Below, in pieces: positions 8,663 to 17,785 of a DNA stretch of 64,000 nucleotides. The notes under the pieces are model-generated. The model had not been told where the DNA came from. It saw only the letters and a program-made list of their open reading frames with translations, and did no database searches. How positions within the stretch are numbered: the stretch's first letter is position 1; each line of letters starts with the position of its first letter. The position numbers and the translations under genes are program-made. Origin of the DNA: Idiomarina loihiensis (GTDB lineage Bacteria; Pseudomonadota; Gammaproteobacteria; Enterobacterales; Alteromonadaceae); the NCBI RefSeq assembly GCF_024584785.1, contig NZ_CP074112.1:2294001-2358000 (forward strand), read 5' to 3'.

Positions 8663-9466
8663 ATGACTAGAAGAAGGTCTACTAGAAGGTGGTACGATGT
8701 GCCAAGACAGAACCTTCGGAGATCCCGTTTGCTTAAACCTAAAGTTTTGGTTCCTGAGCAGTTCCTTCACGAACAACCTATTCGTCATGGCGAAGAGTTT
8801 GGCGTGTTGTGTTGGAATACGCAGAAACTCACAGATACACCCGAGTTTCAGCGCACTCTTACGCGCCTTTTAGCGCAGTTTCCTTGCCTATTTTTACTAC
8901 TACAAGAAGCCAAGCTTAGCTCTAAAACCAATTGGCTCTTACCGCATTGGTCTTACGCTGTCGCACCAAATATGCAAATGCGGCGTTCTACTTATGGTGT
9001 GCTCACAGCCAGTCAGTATGCGTTTACCGAAGCACAAGCTCGATTAAGTAGAAAGCGCGAGGGCATGTTCGCTACCCACAAAAGCTACATGCTTTCTTAT
9101 CACACACTAGCAGAAGGCGGTGCGCTGTTAGTGGTAAATATCCATGCGATTAACTTTGTGCGCACACAGCAATTTTCACAAGAAATTGAGCTGATTAAGA
9201 ACGAGATTTTAGATCACAAAGGGCCGCTTATTGTTGCTGGCGATTTTAATGTTTGGAGCCGCCAACGCCGCCTTCGTTTATTGCGCTTCTGTCGAAGTAT
9301 CGGCCTCAAGCACGCCATTATGGCCGATCCTCATCATATTAAAACCTATCGACAACACCCGTTGGATTTTATTTTCTACCGTAATTTGTCATTGCAGCAG
9401 GCAGCGGCACTTGATACCAGTACAGTATCTGACCATAATCCGCTCTATGCTCGTTTTAAACTATAG
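8663..9466 (+). CDS. Endonuclease/exonuclease/phosphatase (EEP) family protein
   Basis: 267 residues of the DNase I-like fold. Recognisable motifs are WNTQKL near 53, LLQEAK near 80 (metal-binding Glu), VNIHAINF near 165, AGDFNVWS near 195 (catalytic Asp/Asn) and the terminal SDHNPLYA. The N-terminus is Arg-rich. The ATG at 8663 has no clear ribosome site; a GTG at 8699 with AAGGTGG upstream is an alternative start. The gene is 25 nt upstream of the amidase gene, so co-transcription is likely. Homologues are usually annotated only by fold. Confidence 0.85.
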   Translation: MTRRRSTRRWYDVPRQNLRRSRLLKPKVLVPEQFLHEQPIRHGEEFGVLCWNTQKLTDTPEFQRTLTRLLAQFPCLFLLLQEAKLSSKTNWLLPHWSYAVAPNMQMRRSTYGVLTASQYAFTEAQARLSRKREGMFATHKSYMLSYHTLAEGGALLVVNIHAINFVRTQQFSQEIELIKNEILDHKGPLIVAGDFNVWSRQRRLRLLRFCRSIGLKHAIMADPHHIKTYRQHPLDFIFYRNLSLQQAAALDTSTVSDHNPLYARFKL

Positions 9467-9491
9467 CGGCAACTCACAGTAAAAGGCATCG

Positions 9492-10898
9492 ATGAACTAT
9501 TTATCAGCAACGACCATAGCGAATGCGATTCAAGCGGGCGACTTAACGTCTACCGCGATTACTGAGCACTATTTAACTCGTATTGCGCAACATAATCCAA
9601 AGCTGAATGCCTTCATAGATACCTATCGCAACCAAGCGTTGGCGCAAGCGAAACAGCGCGATGACAACGCCAACCGTCTAGGTCCGCTGCATGGCGTTCC
9701 CATTTCTATTAAAGAGTGCTTTTTGTATAAGGGCACTGCAACGACGCTCAATTATCCGCCGTTGAAGAATTACCAAGGTTCGCAGACGTCCCCCTTGGTT
9801 CAACGCTTGCTTGATGCCGGAGCCGTCATCCTCGGCAAAACCAATGTGCCGCAATTACTTGCTGATAGCCAAACCTTTGGGCCGCTATACCCGACCGCGA
9901 ATAATCCCTTTGACATCACCCGAACTCCGGGTGGTAGTACGGGTGGTGGTGCCGCAGCGTTAGCAGCTGATCTATGTGCTCTTGAACTGGGCAGTGACAT
10001 CGGCGGCTCCATTCGCAATCCTTCGGCCTACTGTGGCTTATTCGGATTAAAGCCTACCGAGAACGGTCACAGTCATGATGGCCATGTCCCCCCTTTACCC
10101 GAACATAAGCTTGGGTTTAGTGTGATGAATTGTACGGGGCCACTCGCCCGCGCCCCTGAAGACTTAGAGCTGGCGTTTAGAGTACTGTACCCACAACAGC
10201 AGCTCCAACTTGAAAGTAAGCCCTTGAGCGGATACACCTTTGGTTACTTTGACACCTTGCATGGCTTAACCGCAGGCCAGTCGGTGCAGTTGGGTTTAGA
10301 CCAATTAAAACAGTTAATCACCACTCAAGGAGCCACGCTTAAACCCGTTACCATAGATAACCAATTGGCTGCACAAGCGATGGAGTTGTGGGCAGAGTTA
10401 TTCGGCTTTTCTATTGCCCAAAATTTACCCTGGCTGATTCGTAAAATTTTCTACATGAAGTTTCGTCCTACCCTCAAAGATAGCTCATTGACGCTCATTC
10501 CCGCGCTAAAACGTGGTTTAAGCCTAGACTTCAAACATTTGAGCAGAGCGCTGTATCGACGCCGTGAGGTGATTGCAGAACTCAACCGAAGTTTTGCGGC
10601 TTGTGATGCGGTTCTCAGCCCCACCGCCTTAGGCCCAGCATTTCAGCATAATCATCAGCATCAACGCATAGCTTTAGATGGAGAGCAAATACCTTACATG
10701 GATTATTGTTTCCCTTTTGTAGCCTTATATAACTTAAGCGGTCAGCCGGTACTTACCGTCCCCAGCGGATGTGACGAGCTAGGGTTACCAATTGGTATTT
10801 CTATCAGCGCCCCTCATCATCATGAAGGGCGCTTACTACATATCGGTCACCTACTGGCTCAAAACGGAGTGAGATTTAGTCCTCCTGAACTTGTTTAG
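9492..10898 (+). CDS. Amidase-signature family amidase
   Basis: 468 residues. The Ser-cisSer-Lys triad region is visible: SIKECF Lys near 77, GGSTGGGAAA near 150 and GSDIGGSIRNP near 172, then the YCGLFGLKP signature. The family hydrolyses amide bonds in small molecules and peptide amides. GatA is unlikely because there is no gatB/gatC neighbour and the sequence resembles fatty-acid-amide-hydrolase-like enzymes. AAGG lies 7 nt before the ATG. The substrate is unknown. Confidence 0.9.
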   Translation: MNYLSATTIANAIQAGDLTSTAITEHYLTRIAQHNPKLNAFIDTYRNQALAQAKQRDDNANRLGPLHGVPISIKECFLYKGTATTLNYPPLKNYQGSQTSPLVQRLLDAGAVILGKTNVPQLLADSQTFGPLYPTANNPFDITRTPGGSTGGGAAALAADLCALELGSDIGGSIRNPSAYCGLFGLKPTENGHSHDGHVPPLPEHKLGFSVMNCTGPLARAPEDLELAFRVLYPQQQLQLESKPLSGYTFGYFDTLHGLTAGQSVQLGLDQLKQLITTQGATLKPVTIDNQLAAQAMELWAELFGFSIAQNLPWLIRKIFYMKFRPTLKDSSLTLIPALKRGLSLDFKHLSRALYRRREVIAELNRSFAACDAVLSPTALGPAFQHNHQHQRIALDGEQIPYMDYCFPFVALYNLSGQPVLTVPSGCDELGLPIGISISAPHHHEGRLLHIGHLLAQNGVRFSPPELV

Positions 10899-10924
10899 AG
10901 CCAGAAAGGTAGGAGCTAAAGGGA

Positions 10925-11611
10925 TTACATTCCTGGTAATTGCATCGGCTTTGCTGGCAGCTCAAAGTAACTTGCGGGCGGCGTGGTGGCAGAGCTCTTG
11001 GTAATTACAAACTCACTGCCTTGCCGCAACACACCATAACCTTGGTCTAGAATCTGCTTTTCCATTTTAGTCACGCTGGGCGGTAATTGACGACCGCTAG
11101 CCGTAATCATCAATTTAGTCATGGCATTCATCGCTCGAGCTAGCGCAACGATATGATCTTCTTGGCTAAGAACCATGGTGCTGGTTTGCTTTTGTCCCTG
11201 TCCATCAACATAAGTCATGGTGAAAACCTCACCACTAATGCCTGCCACCATCTCAGATTTGCCCGTATTACTTAATTCGAGCACATCCTGAATTTCTTCA
11301 TCCCAAACGCTTTCCTGATCAAGCATCTTATTCATTGAGGCTATTGCTGCGGTTAAGTCAAAAACCATCGTCTGACCACCTTGCTGCATTACGGTGTACA
11401 TTTTGTTATCACGCATGATCATGTAGCCGTCATCGGAGTCAGAAGTGATTCGTAACTTATCTGTGCCTGAATATTCTATCTTTATCCGCTCACCATCGTC
11501 TATCATGACTGCACTACCACCTTGTGCAGCCACGGCATAGACCGGGGCCAAGAAAACGGTAAATAGCCCAAGCGTTAATAGAGCGGTGAAAAATCTGTAT
11601 GGTTGCATCAT
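10925..11611 (-). CDS. Exported protein of unknown function (DUF4412-like)
   Basis: The ATG at 11611 follows AGGGAGAAGC and gives 228 residues; longer in-frame starts lack a ribosome site. The N-terminus is a Sec signal peptide (RFFTALLTLGLFTVFLAP, cleavage probably near AVA-AQ). The mature part has a repetitive beta pattern: GERIKIEYSG, DKLRITS, YMIMRDNKMYTVMQQGG. This resembles DUF4412-type periplasmic proteins that may bind lipophilic ligands. It is divergent from the lipoate ligase gene. Function unknown. Confidence 0.7.
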   Translation of the reverse strand: MMQPYRFFTALLTLGLFTVFLAPVYAVAAQGGSAVMIDDGERIKIEYSGTDKLRITSDSDDGYMIMRDNKMYTVMQQGGQTMVFDLTAAIASMNKMLDQESVWDEEIQDVLELSNTGKSEMVAGISGEVFTMTYVDGQGQKQTSTMVLSQEDHIVALARAMNAMTKLMITASGRQLPPSVTKMEKQILDQGYGVLRQGSEFVITKSSATTPPASYFELPAKPMQLPGM

Positions 11612-11791
11612 GCTTCTCCCTAATGTGTTGCTATCCTCTTTCATCTTAAATTTTAGACCTTATTGAGGGTTCTGCCAGTAATAACCACATGCGATTCAAT
11701 AAGGCGGGTTAGAGCAAAGATTCGAGCCGCTAAAAATGCTAAGCTCAGGGCAACTTACACATCGTTGGATACGAATAGCAGAGGTGGCATC

Positions 11792-12841
11792 ATGCACGGA
11801 GAATTTAAAGTTCCTGGCGGTAAGCTAGTAGTGGCAGATATTGAAACTAATCAAGAGGTTATTACCTCAGCTAGTATTTCTGGCGATTTCTTTTTGGAGC
11901 CTGATACGGCACTAGAGCATATTAACCAAGCGTTGGTGGGCCTATCCATTGATGCTAGCCATGCCATTATTAGTAAGGCCATTACCGCTGCCCTAGCGGA
12001 CGATGTGGTGATGTTTGGCTTCTCTGCTGAGGCAGTAGCTACGGCGGTACGTCGCGCTTTAGGCAAAGCCAGCAGCTGGTTTGACCATGACTTTGCTGTG
12101 ATTCCACCTGTCACCTTACCAGCGATACAACATGCGGCGCTAGATGAAGTGCTTGCGACCTCTGTTGCACAAGGTACGCGCGGACCAACCCTCAGGTTTT
12201 GGGATTGGGATGATTCAGTTGTGGTTATTGGCTGTTTTCAATCGGTTAGAAATGAAGTAGACATGGACGCAGCCAAGGCTGCTAATATCAATGTTGTTAG
12301 GCGCATTACTGGTGGCGGCGCCATGTTTATGGAGCCAGGTAACTGTATTACTTATTCGTTAACCGTGCCTAGTTCTTTGGTAGATGGCATGAGTATTGAA
12401 AGATCCTATCAATTTCTTGATACTTGGGTGTTAGCTGCACTAGCTGAAGTGGGAATTAAGGCGCACTACGTGCCATTAAACGATATAGCCTCAACCCAAG
12501 GTAAAATTGGGGGTGCTGCACAAAAACGTTTTTCTAATGGGGTGATTGTGCATCACGCCACTCTCGCCTATGACATTGACGCCGATAAGATGCTCAAAGT
12601 ACTCCGTACTGGGCGCGAAAAGCTCTCTGACAAGGGCACCAAAAGTGCTAACAAGCGGGTCGACCCCATGCGCAGTCAAACCGGTTTACCGCGAGCCCAG
12701 ATTATCGACGCCTTTATGGAGCAGTTTACCCAGCTTTATCAAACCCATACTGACAATTACAGCGCGGCAGAGTTAGCGACATCAGCACAGCTTGTTGCTA
12801 ATAAATTTCGCTCTGACCAATGGCTCTATAAGGTGATTTAG
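11792..12841 (+). CDS. Lipoate-protein ligase with N-terminal accessory (LplB-like) domain
   Basis: 349 residues from the ATG at 11792 (GAGGTGG upstream). Residues 1 to about 90 begin MHGEFKVPGGKLVVADIE, the pattern of the LplB/accessory domain that assists lipoyl-adenylate formation. The catalytic domain follows, with RRITGGGAMFMEPGN near 168 (lipoate/ATP loop), SLTVP and the lysine motif GKIGGAAQKR. It would attach lipoate to the E2 and GcvH lipoyl domains. In E. coli LplA the accessory domain is C-terminal, so the order here is reversed. Its stop overlaps the convergent dabA stop by 4 bp. Confidence 0.88.
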   Translation: MHGEFKVPGGKLVVADIETNQEVITSASISGDFFLEPDTALEHINQALVGLSIDASHAIISKAITAALADDVVMFGFSAEAVATAVRRALGKASSWFDHDFAVIPPVTLPAIQHAALDEVLATSVAQGTRGPTLRFWDWDDSVVVIGCFQSVRNEVDMDAAKAANINVVRRITGGGAMFMEPGNCITYSLTVPSSLVDGMSIERSYQFLDTWVLAALAEVGIKAHYVPLNDIASTQGKIGGAAQKRFSNGVIVHHATLAYDIDADKMLKVLRTGREKLSDKGTKSANKRVDPMRSQTGLPRAQIIDAFMEQFTQLYQTHTDNYSAAELATSAQLVANKFRSDQWLYKVI

Positions 12842-15159
12842 GTTTTAGGTACCGCTACCCACCCGGTAGCGGTGCGTTGTTGCAACGTTGCTGTTGATGG
12901 TTGCCACTGCCATAGCCACAGCCATTCGTTGTCAACCAGTTGTTTGACGACCGGTTGCGCAGCTATCACCTGATCAATTGCGACCGTATCTGCTGCAATC
13001 ACAACGGTAAGTCGCAACGGCTCATGGTACCAATCTTGTCCGTCATGTACAGATTGGCGTGCTAAGCCAATACGCAGATCTCCCCCATTCCCCTCAAAGA
13101 CACCCAACCCATCAGCTACAACATTGTGCAGTAGCTTATTACCACTGCCAAACTGCTGCGGTGCCACCGTTGACGCGTAATATTGCATATTGATCCAATG
13201 AGCCACCACCATAGGTGCCGTTAACAACTGGGTTAATAGGCTTTGGTCTTGATCGTGCTCGGCGACATACTCGTGTAAAAAAACACGACCATCAAAGTTC
13301 AAGCTGCGAGTAACACTGCGCGGTGCAAAAATAATGGCCGCATTACGCGCGAGGCCCCATTCTGGACGAACTTCTGCCCAGCTTCCTGCCCGTTGTTGTA
13401 ACAATTGCTGGGAGGAGATTGTGGCAGCCTGCTGCCCCAATAATCGCTGGGCTTGTTCTTGTTGCGCTTGGGTATTTGCAGCTGCTATCCAGGTAGCCAC
13501 ATCTTGAGGGACATCTGCACTTAAAAGCTGTAGCTGCTGTAATGTGGTGTTATGAAGCGCTGCAATAAAGCGTGTCTGAGAGGGAATGCTGATCTGATGG
13601 TGTTCATTTAATAGCTGCCGTACTGAAGGCTCATTAAGGATTTGCGCCAGCACTTGCGCATTAACTGCGCCAGACTGACCGCCACAAGCGCCGCACTCCA
13701 AACTAGCAGCATGTGGATTATTATGAGTTGATGCTGTGTGGCCTATCAGCAACACTGACTCGGCAAAAGCTTCGGTGAGGCTCATACCCGTTAGCACTTG
13801 CGCAGCAACTTGAGCTAACTCACGGTTACTGACCGGTTGTTGATGACGAGTGATCAGCCACGGCCCAGTATTCACCAAACTTGCCGCGATACGCTGTTGG
13901 GGCTGGTAGGTTAAGGTTTTCTTAAGTAATTTAGCAATCTTTGCTAAGCCACTCATTTCAACCCAACCATAAGCCCCTGCAGGGCTCTCGTGAGCACGGT
14001 GCCAACTGGCGGAACGCCAGATTTTACTCACCTGCTCACTCGTTTCATGATGACCGGATAACTGCACCTGCCACTGAGGTGCCAGTAAAGCCGGCAGTTG
14101 GGGCTTGCTCAATTCTGCGCTTACTTGATATTCAACCGGTAACCCAAAAAAGCCGGCAAAACCTATGGTCTGAATCCCCTCATGCTGCGCCTCTAGCGCT
14201 CTGCGCATAGGTTCAGAGCGAACGTCTATACAGCATACAGCTTGCAGCTTTGGCGGTTTACCCAGCTTGTTCTCGGATTGCTTTGTCGATGACGTCATCA
14301 ATTGGGTAGTTAACTGCTGCTGATAGTGCTGCTCGCGTTTTGATTGCTGTTGCCACAGCGGTTGTAACTGTATAGCGACCTGTTGCTTACGCTCTAAATA
14401 ATGACTCCAGGTTAGCTTGAATTGTTGCTGTAGTGCCTCATCGGAGCTTTGCCAGCAAACGAGGTCCCAGCCCAAGCGAATCGCTAGTAGCTGATTAAGC
14501 TCGTCATTAAAATCCGGCTGCTGGGTTAACTCTCGTTGCCAACGCCTTTGAGCAAAAATACTCGCCCAACCATACAGATCATGCAGCAGTACCTGCAGAT
14601 AGATTGGCCATTGTGCTGCTGTTAGTGGAAGCTGATGTAAGGCTATTTGGTAAAGTTCGAAAATATCCTCTGGCAAGTTCTCTAGGTGCTGCTGTATGTT
14701 TTTATGATTCAACAACAATGCGATGCCGCGGTCTTGCCGCACCACCTTCAGCCATTGTTTAAACATACGTTGATTGATGTCATGGTGCTGTCCCACTTGC
14801 GCAGGATAATTGACCCATAACGCACAGAATTGGCTCATTTGTTGCTGAATTTCAGTTAACCACGGCAAGGTACGGAGCTTACGTTGAGCCTGTGTCGCAT
14901 CGTAAGATGCCGCCACGCTGCCATGAAACCGCCCTTCAGCCAACAACCCTTCAGCTCCTTTTACAAGCGGTATGTTAAACCATGCTAGTTGCTCTGCCGC
15001 AACTTCGTGAATTGATTCGGTACGCTGTTGCCACCAAGGATTAACAGCAATACTACGGTCTAGCGGCCATGTCGGAGCAACCGTAGCTGTTGCTTGTTGT
15101 ATCCAATTTGCCAAGCGGATCACGTCTTGTTCCTGTTCAGAAAGGGTGTTTGTTAACAT
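12838..15159 (-). CDS. dabA: DabA, inorganic carbon transporter subunit (DUF2309/UPF0753)
   Basis: About 773 residues, the zinc-binding, carbonic-anhydrase-like subunit of the DabAB CO2/bicarbonate accumulation complex on the cytoplasmic membrane. Expected beta-carbonic-anhydrase-like residues are present: VCCIDVRSEP near 308-315 (Cys, Asp), LIGHTAS near 473 (His) and ECGACGG near 488 (Cys). The start is the ATG at 15159, one base after the dabB stop (TAGTATG); an upstream start at 15195 overlapping dabB is less likely. A small hairpin, ACCGCTACC/GGTAGCGGT (12851-12873), lies inside its 3' end. Confidence 0.95.
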   Translation of the reverse strand: MLTNTLSEQEQDVIRLANWIQQATATVAPTWPLDRSIAVNPWWQQRTESIHEVAAEQLAWFNIPLVKGAEGLLAEGRFHGSVAASYDATQAQRKLRTLPWLTEIQQQMSQFCALWVNYPAQVGQHHDINQRMFKQWLKVVRQDRGIALLLNHKNIQQHLENLPEDIFELYQIALHQLPLTAAQWPIYLQVLLHDLYGWASIFAQRRWQRELTQQPDFNDELNQLLAIRLGWDLVCWQSSDEALQQQFKLTWSHYLERKQQVAIQLQPLWQQQSKREQHYQQQLTTQLMTSSTKQSENKLGKPPKLQAVCCIDVRSEPMRRALEAQHEGIQTIGFAGFFGLPVEYQVSAELSKPQLPALLAPQWQVQLSGHHETSEQVSKIWRSASWHRAHESPAGAYGWVEMSGLAKIAKLLKKTLTYQPQQRIAASLVNTGPWLITRHQQPVSNRELAQVAAQVLTGMSLTEAFAESVLLIGHTASTHNNPHAASLECGACGGQSGAVNAQVLAQILNEPSVRQLLNEHHQISIPSQTRFIAALHNTTLQQLQLLSADVPQDVATWIAAANTQAQQEQAQRLLGQQAATISSQQLLQQRAGSWAEVRPEWGLARNAAIIFAPRSVTRSLNFDGRVFLHEYVAEHDQDQSLLTQLLTAPMVVAHWINMQYYASTVAPQQFGSGNKLLHNVVADGLGVFEGNGGDLRIGLARQSVHDGQDWYHEPLRLTVVIAADTVAIDQVIAAQPVVKQLVDNEWLWLWQWQPSTATLQQRTATGWVAVPKT

Positions 15160-15160
15160 A

Positions 15161-16585
15161 CTAACGGGGAGCTCCGGTGGTTGCAGAAGATGCACGTAAA
15201 GGCCAAAGCGTTAGGGTGAGGCGAGTAGCCCATTCGTCGAGGTACAAGCCTGCATTTAACATGATAAAAAGTTTACTGCTATGAGCTGCTTGGGGTCGGT
15301 ATAACAACCATAGGTAAACTCCCGTAATAGCGATTAAGACACTAGATACCCACAAATCAAGCCCAACGATAAGCGGAGCCTCAACAAACTCTAGATGCAG
15401 CTTTAATAACCACAGTGCCGCGCCATAGCAACTCAGCCAAATCATGGCGATAGCCATTGCTGGAATAAAGTCAGCCCACGCAAAGCGTTCAAAATAGCTC
15501 GCTAGCCATAAGCTCAGCGCTAAACTCACCGCCAACCAAGGCGCGACATACGTAAGCAAATCCAACTCAATAACTGTGATCAGTACTAAGCTGCAAACAC
15601 TAACTAAGGTAACAAGAACCGCGCTAAACGGCGGTAACGCTAGCCCTACAAAGCGCTGCCGCTCGCGCAACTCCACTGCACTACCTGAACTTAAAAAGGC
15701 ATAGGCCTTATAGCAAGAATGTGCCAGTAAATGCAGGGCGGCCAAGGTGTAGTAACCTAAACTTATTTCAACCAACATCAGCGCCATTTGCGCCACAGTA
15801 GACCAAGCCAAGCGAACTTTGATGCTAATCCGGGTCATGGTGACTACCGCTGCGACTAACATGCTCAATCCAGCAACTAGGGCCAATAGCCAGCGCGCTA
15901 GAGGAGCATCGCTAAGTACTGGCGCAAATTGTAGCAACAAAAATCCGCCTAGATTAATAATGCCGGCATGCAGTATGGCTGAGACTGCGGTTGGTGCTTC
16001 AACCACCTGTAATAGCCAACCATGTACAGGAAGTTGCGCGCATTTAAGTAAGGCAACCAGTACCAGCAGTACCGCAGCTACCTGTTGATTCACCAAGGAT
16101 CCGTGCTCGGTTAATTGACTGATATGGGTGGTACCCGTGTGATACCACAGCCAAATGAGCGCAGCCCCCAGCAATAACTCTGCGATACGCGCAAAGATAA
16201 ATTTTTTATGGGCTGCTAGTTGTGCTCGAGGTCGCTGAGGATAAAATAATAGGAGCTGGTGCAAACTTAAGCTCACGGTCACCCAAGCCAACCAAAATAG
16301 CAGATAATGATCCGCTAACGCCGTGGTCAGAATGGATACCAACACCAACACCAACCAGCGATGAAACCGGTGTTCTTCTTGCTCACCACGCACTTGAACC
16401 GCGGCGAAACGCAACACAACCCAACCGATAAAGCAGATCATTGCGGCAAATCCAGTGCTCAGGGTTGTTAACGCAAAACCAAAGGCTTTAACCTCTGTCC
16501 AACCCGTGTTACCTATGAGCAAACTGGTGATCAGAAAGCAACCACATAGCAGAGCAATCGTAGCGGTACTAATGCGCCAGCGCAT
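15161..16585 (-). CDS. dabB: DabB, proton-conducting subunit (NuoL/ND5-like) of the inorganic carbon pump
   Basis: 474 residues, almost entirely hydrophobic with about a dozen membrane segments. It resembles the antiporter-like NADH dehydrogenase subunit L: LLKCAQLPVHGWLLQVVEAPTAVS carries the conserved Lys-Pro-Glu region (shown here only as key residues K, H and E near 185-205), and HLLAHSCYKAYAFLSSG is the later Lys helix. GGAGG precedes the ATG. With DabA it should energise CO2 uptake by cation flow. No nuo genes are nearby, which together with dabA excludes complex I. Confidence 0.93.
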   Translation of the reverse strand: MRWRISTATIALLCGCFLITSLLIGNTGWTEVKAFGFALTTLSTGFAAMICFIGWVVLRFAAVQVRGEQEEHRFHRWLVLVLVSILTTALADHYLLFWLAWVTVSLSLHQLLLFYPQRPRAQLAAHKKFIFARIAELLLGAALIWLWYHTGTTHISQLTEHGSLVNQQVAAVLLVLVALLKCAQLPVHGWLLQVVEAPTAVSAILHAGIINLGGFLLLQFAPVLSDAPLARWLLALVAGLSMLVAAVVTMTRISIKVRLAWSTVAQMALMLVEISLGYYTLAALHLLAHSCYKAYAFLSSGSAVELRERQRFVGLALPPFSAVLVTLVSVCSLVLITVIELDLLTYVAPWLAVSLALSLWLASYFERFAWADFIPAMAIAMIWLSCYGAALWLLKLHLEFVEAPLIVGLDLWVSSVLIAITGVYLWLLYRPQAAHSSKLFIMLNAGLYLDEWATRLTLTLWPLRASSATTGAPR

Positions 16586-16661
16586 ATGGCCTCCAAAAGT
16601 TATCCATTGATGTTGAGATTAGTGCAAGTGGCGGCATTGTGCGTGATTCAAATACATTATA

Positions 16662-16704
16662 AAAATACATATATTTTATTTATTCGTTCGCTAAAATAGA
16701 ACGA
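16662..16704. promoter_or_regulatory. Divergent dabB/LysR control region with two inverted repeats
   Basis: AAAATA-N4-TATTTT (16662-16677) is followed by TCGTTC-N9-GAACGA (16684-16704). The second contains a symmetric T-N11-A core (TTC-N9-GAA), the usual LysR-family recognition shape. It lies between the start codons of dabB and the divergent LysR gene and is the best operator candidate. Confidence 0.5.
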
Positions 16705-16752
16705 TAGGTTTATCGTGACTCTTTCTTTAAGACAAACTCAGGAATAACTCCC

Positions 16753-17643
16753 ATGGCACGACTTAACTACCATCACCTTTACTATTTTTGGCGGGTAGCT
16801 AAGCAGGGCAACCTCACCGCAACCGCTTCACAACTGGCACTATCTCAATCGGCTTTATCTGCTCAAATTAGCCAGTTAGAACATACCATTGGCCAACCTC
16901 TGTTCAATCGTGTCGGTCGTTCTCTGGTGCTTACCGAATTAGGCCGTACGGTGCTGAATTATGCTGAGGATATTTATCAGCGCGGCGAAGAGTTGCAACA
17001 ATTACTCAGCCAAGGAACACCTACCGTGCCTAGTTTAAAGATTGGGGTGCTATCCAGTATGTCACGCAACTTTGTCGATGCTTTTATCAAGCCTTTAACC
17101 CAAGGCTTAGATGTTCACTTTCAGCTCATTGCGCGACCGCAGTCCGAGCTAGAACAGTTATTGGCACACCATCAACTTGACGTGATTCTTACTAACCGAG
17201 AGCTTGCTAGTGGTGATGATGTGGGGTGGCAATCTCAGCTGTTAGCGCGCCAAGCCTTGAGTGTTATTGCCCCTAGTCGCCTTGCCCATTTGCCAGCGGA
17301 AGTAGACGCTAGTTATCAACAACAGCGATGGGTGGTACCAGGTGCAGCATCGCCCCTGCGTGCTGCATTTGAGTTTTTCTGCACCCAGCATCAATTGCGC
17401 CCCGAAATTATCGCAGAAGCTGACGACATGGCCATGTTGCGGTTGCTCGCTCGCGACAGTGGCGCCCTCGCTGTCATGCCTGCAGTAGTTGTGCGCGATG
17501 AGTTGCAAAGCGGACTCTTAGTCAAACGCTTTGACCTGCCCAATGCTTTTGAAAACTTTTATGCGGTGACGCTAACTCGTAAATACCAACACCCGAGGCT
17601 AGCCGAACTGCTGCAAGCATCGTACTTTGGCACATTGCGCTGA
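16753..17643 (+). CDS. LysR-family regulator (NhaR-like), probable dabBA regulator
   Basis: 296 residues. The N-terminal winged HTH begins LNYHHLYYFWRVAKQGNLTA, close to the NhaR-type start, with the recognition helix SALSAQISQLE and RVGRSLVLTELG. A LysR effector domain follows. AGGA lies 9 nt before the ATG. It is divergent from dabB and shares a 167-bp control region. NhaR itself senses Na+; with dabAB the likely signal is inorganic carbon or ion status, which is inference. Confidence 0.9.
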   Translation: MARLNYHHLYYFWRVAKQGNLTATASQLALSQSALSAQISQLEHTIGQPLFNRVGRSLVLTELGRTVLNYAEDIYQRGEELQQLLSQGTPTVPSLKIGVLSSMSRNFVDAFIKPLTQGLDVHFQLIARPQSELEQLLAHHQLDVILTNRELASGDDVGWQSQLLARQALSVIAPSRLAHLPAEVDASYQQQRWVVPGAASPLRAAFEFFCTQHQLRPEIIAEADDMAMLRLLARDSGALAVMPAVVVRDELQSGLLVKRFDLPNAFENFYAVTLTRKYQHPRLAELLQASYFGTLR

Positions 17644-17661
17644 TAGCTAGTGCCCAAAGCA

Positions 17662-17754
17662 CTAAGGTAAGTGGAATGTAGAATAGACCCGCACCCGCTG
17701 GTCCTTTTCAAGATCAGCAAGCTGTTGAATTAACTCTCCGTTTCGCACATGCAC
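17662..17754 (-). other. Short ORF or gene remnant downstream of the PAS-GGDEF gene
   Basis: From a GTG at 17754 the minus strand encodes 30 residues reading VHVRNGELIQQLADLEKDQR and then VRVYSTFHLP before a TAG. The frame is open for eight more codons upstream, to a TAG just after the diguanylate cyclase stop. The amino-acid pattern (charged helix then beta strand) looks coding, but there is no ribosome site, so a broken gene tail is the likelier reading. Confidence 0.25.
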
Positions 17755-17785
17755 CTCTAAGGCGTTGTTATCAATACTCTAGTTC

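Noticed and set aside
12851-12873. Hairpin at the lplA/dabA junction as a terminator
   Set aside because: No T-run follows on either strand and it lies within the dabA coding sequence.
15161-16585. Complex I or Mrp antiporter subunit
   Set aside because: The adjacent dabA and the absence of other nuo or mrp genes identify it as dabB.
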